A stretch of DNA of 9,699 bases from contig QIEB01000238.1 of the NCBI GenBank assembly GCA_003229495.1, forward strand, positions 1 to 9,699, written 5' to 3'. This DNA is from Flammeovirgaceae bacterium (lineage in GTDB: Bacteria; Bacteroidota; Bacteroidia; Cytophagales; Cyclobacteriaceae). Of this stretch, positions 1 to 7,000 are shown in pieces (the first letter of the stretch is position 1; each line of letters starts with the position of its first letter). The notes below the pieces were generated by a model. That model made no database searches. It worked only from the letters and a program-made list of their open reading frames with translations, and had not been told where the DNA came from. The position numbers and the translations under genes were made by a program.

Positions 1-1163
1 GCATTCTGTTTGCCCATGGTTTTCTTCAACTTCTGATCATAATCAGATTTATACCACTGATCTTCAGGTAATTCTTTTTTATCATCCACATATAGTGCTA
101 CTATAATGAAATCATTGTTAAGTCTTTTCAATACCTCGGGGTCAGACCAAACTACCGCCTCCATTTCGCGGCAGTTTACACATCCATGCCCGGTAAAATC
201 AATAAATACCGGCTTGTTTTTTTCTTTACCACAAGCTATCGCTTGCTCAATGTCGAAATAACCATTCAATCCATGTGGAAGTTGCAGCAGATTACTGTAC
301 TTAGGATCATCGCACAGAGTATTTTCTCTATCGCCTACCGGAACTGCGTTATTATCACTGCGAAAATCTTGTGAAGTTAACGGCGGTAAGTAGCCCGCTA
401 GTGGTTTTAAGGGAGCCCCCCACATTCCTGGAGCGAGGTAAACAGAGAAAGACAAAACACCCATGGCCACTAAAAGTCTGGCAATACTGATTCCTCTTTC
501 ATCACCATCTGATGGTAACCTAACAATTCCTAACAGATAGGCTGCCAATGCCAACAGAATAGCTATCCAGATAGCAATGAAAACATCCCTGTCCAAAATT
601 CCCCAGTGATAAACCTGATCAACCATACTGAGAAATTTCAATGACAATGCCAGCTCAATAAAGCCTAGAAAGATCTTTACAGTATTAAGCCAGCTGCCGG
701 AACTGGGAAGGCTTTTCAACCATTCGGGGAAAATAGCGAATGCGCTAAAGGTCAAGGCAAAAGCCAGGGAAAACCCCAACATGCCAAGTACCGGCATTAA
801 GACGTGTCCCGAGGAGGAGGCTATTAAAATACTTCCAACAAACGGTCCGGTACAAGAGAACGACACCAGGACCAAGGTAAGTGCCATAAAGAAAATACCT
901 AAAAGGCCACCGGTCCCTGATTTTTTGTCCATGCTGGTCACCAGGCTACTGGGCAGATTGATTTCGAAAAGACCCAAGAACCACAAGGCGAAAAAGACGA
1001 ACATAACAAAGAACACCATGTTGGGTAGCCAATGGGTTGCTATCCAGTTAGCGAAATCGGCACCACCAATTAAGGAAACCAGGGTCCCAAGTAAGGTGAA
1101 GATTACCATGATACAAATACCATAGAAAATAGCATTGAAAATTCCATTTCTCCGGCTGGTACT
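1..1163 (-). CDS. dsbD: DsbD C-terminal part: membrane core and thioredoxin domain, partial at window edge
   Basis: This is the continuation of dsbD in a shifted frame. From 1163 down to base 1 the frame is open for 387 codons. It begins STSRRNGIFNAIFYG, which continues the membrane core of the family. Several hydrophobic segments follow. One carries the second core cysteine in SFSCTGPFVGS (codon 852-854), the partner of C241. A periplasmic thioredoxin-like domain comes next, with the active site HGCVNCREME (codons 171-182), matching CVAC of E. coli DsbD. The reading leaves the window at GKQNA, so the end of the thioredoxin domain is missing. If the break at 1163/1164 is real, the first in-frame ATG is at 1109 and a product would lack the signal peptide, alpha domain and first core cysteine. 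The residues look fully conserved, with no other stop or shift, so any inactivation would be recent, or the break is a sequence error. Confidence 0.85.
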
Positions 1164-1915
1164 GTTACGGTCATCGGAATCATTGGATAAACACAGGGAG
1201 TAAGCAGTGCCAGCATGCCGGCCAGGAAAGCTCCTAGTACAAAAGTTAACAGAGAATAAGGTGTATTCGAGGTTTTTTGAGACCAGACACTGCTTTTTTG
1301 AACTTTTATGGTCGATTTATCTAAAGAAGCTTTGTCTGTAATTGATACTTTAGTATCAGGAGTTTCTGTTTGCCCAATTTTCGCCGGAGCTTTTTCATCT
1401 TCATTGCCAGGGATTTCATGGTCTTTGGCTTGAGGAAGGTTGGCAGCGATGACCTTTAGTGTTTTGAAGGTAAAGTCTTCATCGAATGGAATACACTTGC
1501 CATCAATGTCACTACACACCTGATAGTCATAGCTTCCTGATATAACAGGGTTTACCTTTAAGATTTTTACCGTTTGTCGGAATTCCCCTCTTTCTTTAAA
1601 ATAGGTATAGTTTCCTTCGAAGATCTCATCATAGCTTTCCTTAGCGCCAATAGGTCGTATACCATCTACCAGCTGATATGAATCATCAGGTAAGAACTGA
1701 AATTCAGTAACCTTGGGGCCTAATTCAGGATCAAAATCAGAGGAATAGAGATACCACTTGGGGTCAATGGTTATTTCAAATATCAGGTCCACCTGATCCC
1801 CTACAGCAACCTCATCCTTGGAGAATTTATGCTCCCAGTCAGCTGGATGAAGGATCTGACCCATTAAGGTAGGCCCTGAAATACAGCACAAAATAACAAA
1901 TAGTATTCTCTTCAA
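1103..1915 (-). CDS. dsbD: DsbD N-terminal fragment (thiol:disulfide interchange protein), frameshifted
   Basis: This is the first part of a DsbD-type transporter, which passes electrons from cytoplasmic thioredoxin across the inner membrane to periplasmic thiol proteins. Residues 1-20 (MKRILFVILCC...LMGQ) form a signal peptide. Residues 21-160 are a DsbD-alpha-like periplasmic domain with a cysteine pair, C134 and C141 (VCSDIDGKCIPF). Residues 161-215 are a charged linker. A membrane segment follows from about residue 219 with the core motif LLTPCVYPMIPMTVT (C241). After T251 the frame runs into an unrelated tail of 19 residues (VPAGEMEF...) and stops, while the true continuation lies in another frame (next entry). 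The start is TTG; an in-frame stop lies close upstream and no ATG lies between, and the signal peptide starts there. The start sits 83 bases after the peptidase gene. Identity is secure; whether a working protein is made is doubtful. Confidence 0.88.
   Translation of the reverse strand: MKRILFVILCCISGPTLMGQILHPADWEHKFSKDEVAVGDQVDLIFEITIDPKWYLYSSDFDPELGPKVTEFQFLPDDSYQLVDGIRPIGAKESYDEIFEGNYTYFKERGEFRQTVKILKVNPVISGSYDYQVCSDIDGKCIPFDEDFTFKTLKVIAANLPQAKDHEIPGNEDEKAPAKIGQTETPDTKVSITDKASLDKSTIKVQKSSVWSQKTSNTPYSLLTFVLGAFLAGMLALLTPCVYPMIPMTVTVPAGEMEFSMLFSMVFVSW
1163..1164 (-). other. Frameshift junction inside dsbD
   Basis: Upstream codons read ATG ACC GTA AC (MTVT) and the downstream frame resumes at AGT ACC AGC (STSRRNG). 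The frames differ by one missing base modulo three. Relatives usually have MTVTFFT plus a few residues before the Ser-Arg stretch, so about four residues also seem absent. A 13-base deletion explains both facts better than a single-base error. The comparison with relatives is from memory of the family. Confidence 0.75.
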
Positions 1916-1986
1916 GGTTCCGGTTTTAAGTTCAAATGCATTTTACCCACAAAGAGTTCGGAAGTAATCTAATATTTAACGCTCTC

Positions 1987-2079
1987 AGCTACGGAATGTT
2001 ACTTGCTCAAGGCAGCAAAATGATGATGAAAAAGCACGATTGTTTCTATTCCTTTCAAGTAATTGAATATTCCGTAGCT
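1987..2079. repeat. 11-bp perfect inverted repeat spanning the peptidase stop codon
   Basis: AGCTACGGAAT at 1987-1997 is the exact reverse complement of ATTCCGTAGCT at 2069-2079. After one mismatch, two more bases pair inward. The 71-base spacer holds the last codons and the TAA of the M20 peptidase gene. In mRNA it could form a long-looped stem at the 3' end of that gene. There is no U-run after it, so it is not a classical terminator. Chance occurrence somewhere in a window of this size is quite possible. Confidence 0.4.
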
Positions 2080-3369
2080 TTCATTGGGCGAATGAATGGC
2101 GTCAGAGTCCAGCCCAAATCCCATCAGCACGGTATTAACAGCTAATACTTCAGTGAATAATGCTACAATAGGGATGCTACCGCCATCCCTGGTAGGTATG
2201 GGGGTTTTATCCCACGCTTGTTCAAAGGCGTTACTGGCTGCCCGGAATGCTGTGGAATCGGTAGGCGTAAGTGCCGGTTTCCCACCATGGTGCGGAGTGA
2301 CATTTACAGTAACCGACTTTGGAGCTATTGAGTGAAAGTGTTCGGTAAATAACTTGGTAATTGCTTCATCGTCCTGGTATGGTACCAGTCGCATGGAGAT
2401 TTTGGCGTGAGCTTTTGATGGCAATACCGTTTTTGCCCCTTCTCCGGTATAGCCACCCCAAATTCCATTTACATCTAATGACGGGCGTATTCCTGTACGT
2501 TCAATAGTGGTAAACCCCTCTTCCCCCTGAACCTCGGCTATGCCAATTTCCTCTTTGTAATTATCGAGATCGAATGGAGTTTCTGCCATTTTGGCTCGTT
2601 CATCAGAGGTTAAATCCTGCACATCAAGATAAAATCCAGGGATCGTTATTCTCCCTTGGTCGTCGATTAAAGACGATATCATCTTACAAAGTATGTTTAG
2701 GGGGTTAGCAACGGCACCCCCATACACACCGGAATGTAAGTCCCGGTTTGGTCCAATCACCTCTACTTCTACATAACTCAAACCCCTTAACCCAACGGTT
2801 ATTGAAGGCGTATCATTGGCGATAATGGCGGTGTCCGAGATTAGGATTACATCAGACCTTAGCCGGGCAGCATTTTCTCTTACATATTTTTCCAGGTTAG
2901 CAGAACCGACTTCCTCTTCTCCTTCAAGTATGAATTTCAAATTGCATGGTGGTGCCCCTTGTTGGTTAAGGATCTCCAGTGCCTTAATATGCATATAGAG
3001 TTGTCCTTTATCGTCACAGGATCCCCTTGCGTAGATTCGATTATTCTTGATCATGGGCTCAAAGGGCGGCGACTCCCAAAGTTCATAAGGGTCCGCCGGT
3101 TGAACGTCGTAATGTCCATATACCAAGATCGTAGGGACATCGGCGCTAACAATTTTTTCAGCATAAACTATAGGATGCCCGGCAGTAGGGCAAATTTCCA
3201 CCAGATCTACTCCGACTTTTTTTAAGGCATCTTCCAGAAATCCAGCGCCTCGGAGCACTTCATTTTTGAACTTACCATCGGCGCTGACCGATGGAATTCG
3301 CAGGAAATCCATTAGTTCGTCCAGAAATCTTTGCTGATTATTGTCTATGTAGGATTTTACTTCACTCAT
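1999..3369 (-). CDS. M20-family metallopeptidase (dipeptidase)
   Basis: A cytoplasmic zinc-type dipeptidase of the M20 family (ArgE/DapE/CPG2/carnosinase clan), expected to hydrolyse dipeptides or similar amides. It has 456 residues, no signal peptide, and the usual length. All expected metal and catalytic residues are visible: GHYDVQP (H86, D88), GSCDDKGQ (bridging D119), LEGEEEVGS (general base E152, metal ligand E153), ISDTA (D179) and DAIHSPNE (H426). RDLHSG (H212) in the lid domain is the residue that reaches the partner subunit's active site in dimeric relatives. I chose the ATG at 3369 because MSEVKSYIDN matches the family's N-terminus and it lies 7 bases after the plsY stop. An ATG at 3423 would add 18 basic residues and overlap plsY by 47 bases. 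The substrate cannot be told from sequence. The close spacing suggests co-transcription with plsY. Confidence 0.93.
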   Translation of the reverse strand: MSEVKSYIDNNQQRFLDELMDFLRIPSVSADGKFKNEVLRGAGFLEDALKKVGVDLVEICPTAGHPIVYAEKIVSADVPTILVYGHYDVQPADPYELWESPPFEPMIKNNRIYARGSCDDKGQLYMHIKALEILNQQGAPPCNLKFILEGEEEVGSANLEKYVRENAARLRSDVILISDTAIIANDTPSITVGLRGLSYVEVEVIGPNRDLHSGVYGGAVANPLNILCKMISSLIDDQGRITIPGFYLDVQDLTSDERAKMAETPFDLDNYKEEIGIAEVQGEEGFTTIERTGIRPSLDVNGIWGGYTGEGAKTVLPSKAHAKISMRLVPYQDDEAITKLFTEHFHSIAPKSVTVNVTPHHGGKPALTPTDSTAFRAASNAFEQAWDKTPIPTRDGGSIPIVALFTEVLAVNTVLMGFGLDSDAIHSPNESYGIFNYLKGIETIVLFHHHFAALSK

Positions 3370-3376
3370 GTTCAGG

Positions 3377-4021
3377 CTAGGTATTTTTCTTGGCCGGGAA
3401 ATTGGTCTTATTTTCTGTACCATTCAAAATTCTGCGAACATTTTTTTTGTGAGTGAAAAGTACCACCATAAAGAAAGTGAATCCTAAGATAATGAGTATT
3501 ATATTATTTGGTTCAATGTCGGTGATCAAGAGCATCACGGGGAATGTCAACGTTCCCAACATCGAGCCCAAGGATACGTATTTGGTAGTAAGAAGTACAA
3601 TCATGAAAACCGCCGCACAGATTCCACCAACCAGGGGATTGATACCCAGCACCATTCCCAGTAAAGTGGCAACACCCTTGCCCCCCTTGAAACCAACATA
3701 AATTGGGAAGATATGTCCTACCACTGCACTGATGCCAAAGACCAGTTTAAATAGCACAATCTGTGTTTCTGCAATAAAGCCCAGTTGCATCCAGACGGTG
3801 GCCAGGGTAACTGCCGTTAGCCCTTTAAAGATGTCCAGTGCCATGACCATAATGCCGGCTTTTTTTCCCAGCACCCTAAAAGTATTGGTTGCCCCGGCAT
3901 TTCCGCTCCCGAAATTCCTGACGTCGATTCCGTGGTAGGCCTGACCCAGCCATACTGATGATGGTAAAGAACCTAGCAAATAGGCTAGTACAACACCAAT
4001 GGCAATGATCTCAAAGCTCAT
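3377..4021 (-). CDS. plsY: Acyl-phosphate:glycerol-3-phosphate acyltransferase PlsY
   Basis: PlsY moves the acyl group from acyl-phosphate (made by PlsX) to glycerol-3-phosphate, giving lysophosphatidic acid, the first step of phospholipid synthesis. It is a multi-pass inner membrane enzyme. The 214-residue product has the normal length and the three cytoplasmic signature loops: GSGNAGATNTFRVLGKKAG (38-56, with the catalytic Ser and Arg of the first motif), FKGGKGVATLLG (111-122, the glycerol-3-phosphate loop) and TKYVSLGSMLG (146-156). The N-terminal GSLPSSVWLG and the HIFP at 103-106 are also typical. Hydrophobic segments between these loops fit the seven-helix fold. The C-terminus is a basic tail (HKKNVRRILN..., ending KKNT). 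The ATG at 4021 is the natural start, with the first helix beginning at once. It lies 53 bases after the giant exported gene and 7 bases before the M20 peptidase start. plsX is not in this window. Confidence 0.96.
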   Translation of the reverse strand: MSFEIIAIGVVLAYLLGSLPSSVWLGQAYHGIDVRNFGSGNAGATNTFRVLGKKAGIMVMALDIFKGLTAVTLATVWMQLGFIAETQIVLFKLVFGISAVVGHIFPIYVGFKGGKGVATLLGMVLGINPLVGGICAAVFMIVLLTTKYVSLGSMLGTLTFPVMLLITDIEPNNIILIILGFTFFMVVLFTHKKNVRRILNGTENKTNFPAKKNT

Positions 4022-4074
4022 AAATGAACAATTCGTTAGAAAGGAGCACCAATTATAGTCAAATAAAAGTAATA

Positions 4075-7000
4075 TTAAAAACCGTCGTCGCTATCTTCTT
4101 CATCCTCAGAAACTTCTTGCTCAAAAGTGGTAAAATCTTCGTCCAGGATTTCCTCCTGAGCAAAAGTATTGATTTCATAGGGTTCATTGATGTCCATGTA
4201 GTCCTTTCGGAATCGATCGATAAATGCCAGCATATATTCAATATCTGTACTGGCGAATGCATATTCACCGATTCCAGACTTAAAAACTTTGCTGTTTTTA
4301 CTGATCTCGCTATTGAACTGGACATTGGATGAAAAAGTATAAAGACGGTTCTCCACATACCCAAAATAATAGTAGGTAGTGGGGGAAGCTTTTAGGAATA
4401 GATGAAATTCTTCATCTCCTTCCAGTTTTCTAATTTCCAGGAAGCCTTCCAGTTTTCCGTTGATCTCTGTATTCAATATGTTAGCCACACCAAGGTTACC
4501 GACACTATACCAACTGTTGTATACTGGCGACCATTTCATATTGACGTTGGAAATAACCAATGAATTAGCCAGATCACTTGAAACGCTTGCAAGGGAGATG
4601 AATTCACTGGTAGACCGCCTGCGGTATTCCTGTGCCTCTTTTTCTCCAACTGCATCGGCTAGCTTATAGAGCAGGGCAGATTGATCAGTGTTTGCAGGTG
4701 GTGCCCCAACCCTTACTACTATATCGCCGACATTCCCCGCCATTGCTTCCATGGCTTTCAAGGGGAGATCGAACTCATAGGATTGGAAAGAATTCATGGC
4801 AATGCTTTTTTCCTTCAGGTTCCCTTTTCCTTTTCCTGAGATCCTGGACTTTATCCTGGTTTTTGGATACAATAGGTTTAATTTCCCCTCGAATCTAATA
4901 TCCGTGGAATTGTCATTGTATGAATAAATGTTGCCGGCAAAACTATTGCCTTTCACCTTGTTGGGATCGATCACCTTATACTCGCTATTTACGGAATCAT
5001 ACAGGAACAAGCCACGGGCATTAAATACTTCAAAATCCCCGGCACTTTTCTTTTCACTGATGAATGTGCCGTACAGATCGCCGGTATCCGGGTCAATATT
5101 AATTCCTGAAGTAAGTGGTTGGCCGGTCTCTGAAACCGCTTCACTTACGTTGATCACTAAATCCTGAACTTCGGAGTCACTGCTATGTGCCAACCACGAA
5201 TCGTTCTCCGGCATACTCTTCAAGTCAAGTTTAATGAAACCATCCATCTGTAGTATTCGACGATTGGCAAAGAGTGTGACGTCTCCTTTGTATAAGGTTC
5301 CCGGCATAATGAAAATGTTATCATTCTCGTGGATCTCTCCCGTGGAAACGGTAAAAACCTGATTACCCTTTAACTTTTTGTCTCTTACCAGTAGAAAGTC
5401 CTGAAATTTGATTTCGAAGGTATCTTGATTGGCATTTACGTACTGATAAACTGCTTCACCTTCAAATGCATGTCGGGCAGTTACCTTAATTTTTCCGTTA
5501 TAGAGGTTGTGGTATTCATTTAGTGTGTCCAGGATGATTCGAGCGTTATTGAATTTCTCTATTTCTGCGTTTTCCCTGATAAAAACCCGATTGCTGTCCG
5601 GAATTATTTTAGCATCGGCGACATGCATATAAGGAACTCCGGAAACCTGCAATTCCAATTTTTCAATATCATACACTGCACCAGTCGCGTTGAATACCAG
5701 CGAATCCATTTCAAGCTTGGTGGTGTAAAAGTATGAGTGATCAATATCGACATCTTCTGGCTTGCTCATGGAAATGATCTTTTTCTCAAGATCCCATCGA
5801 GCTTCAGCAATAGAGGTGCGGATTTGAGTAAATGGGAAATCTAGTACCGAGCGGCCGTCTTGTTCAGACTTAATGTCTGCCAGATTTGTAATTAAATCAA
5901 AGTCCAAAGACACACCTTCTGCTACTAAGGATGGCTTTTCAGGGTCAGAGGACTTTACTTCAAAATAGGCATCGGTGGCGGCAATATGGCTTTCTTTCAT
6001 TAGGAAGTTGCTTGAAACAGATTCTGAGCCACGAGTAAACAAGGTGCCATCGGCAAAGAACCCACTGGTTGTAATAAGAGAAGTACCGTGAAGAGTAGCT
6101 GTATTGTCATACATTTGAAAGGCCTCTTCCTTGGAAGTAATGAACATGCTATCGGATTTCGGAAACCAAAGCATTCGGTAATTGCTTAAAGTAGCTTTTG
6201 GGTAGGACACATCCTGAACGGTCTTTGCATTAATTTCAACAGACTCACCATCGGTGGTGACGGAGTCGGTAAAATAGACGAAATTATCACTGAATAAGGT
6301 ACTGGTTAAAAAGTCTATCTTCCCGTTGGATCGCAACCCATTTTTGTCCATAGTTATCTTATTGTACACCGTACCGGTACCATTATAGGTTTTAAAACCT
6401 ACATACGGGAGCTTATGTTCAAATCCCAGGCTATTGTCCGGCATAATAACCAGTTCTTCTTCAAAGTCAGGGAATATCCCTCCAGAGGTAAATACACCCT
6501 TGAATCTTATAACCATGGGATTGCTACTGCTGGCGCTGTCCAGTTCAAAAGCCGGGATGGTGAAATATATGGATTTATCGTAAACGCCATCCAGCACCTC
6601 AGCCCCATCGAAGTAAACCACAGCACCCACGTCTGCTTTGAATATGGGATACTCAGGATAAATTCGCCGGGCCGATTTGTTGTTGGGTTTATTAATGTAC
6701 AGAACTCCGGCAGTTTGACGCAACTGGTTTGAAATACCCAGCTTTACGTCTTTACTGTCGACTTCACCGGGCAGGTCTATATTAAAAGTAATGGAATCGA
6801 TCTTTGGTAGGCTAATTAGAAAACTGTCGTAGTCAAACCGGAAGTCCCTTCCAATGAATTGAAAATTACCGGCATTGATCTTTCCATTGAACCGGAAGTC
6901 TCGATTTCCCAGCATGACAATCTGCCTCCTGTCAGGCCTAATATAAACATCTAGCAATTCACTGACGTAAAACCTGTCAATCCCACGGATTACCATTTCA

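Noticed and set aside
781..1125. Plus-strand open frame of 114 codons opposite the dsbD membrane core
   Set aside because: It lies antisense to a clearly conserved coding frame, is rich in Lys/Pro in a way that mirrors membrane-protein codons, and matches nothing recognisable.
1150..1180. Programmed ribosomal frameshift in dsbD
   Set aside because: There is no slippery heptamer at the junction, and conserved residues seem to be missing, which a recoding event would not explain.
3370..3423. Longer start for the M20 peptidase at 3423
   Set aside because: It would add 18 residues unlike the family N-terminus and overlap the plsY coding sequence by 47 bases; the ATG at 3369 fits the family and spacing.
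4022..4074. Possible terminator or promoter between the giant gene and plsY
   Set aside because: The 53 bases are AT-rich but hold no stable hairpin with a U-run and no Bacteroidota-type -33/-7 pair that I could identify.
4024..4364. Open frames on both strands over the 3' end of the giant gene (plus 4024-4332, minus 4059-4364)
   Set aside because: Both overlap the well-supported coding frame of the giant protein, and neither shows a recognisable motif.
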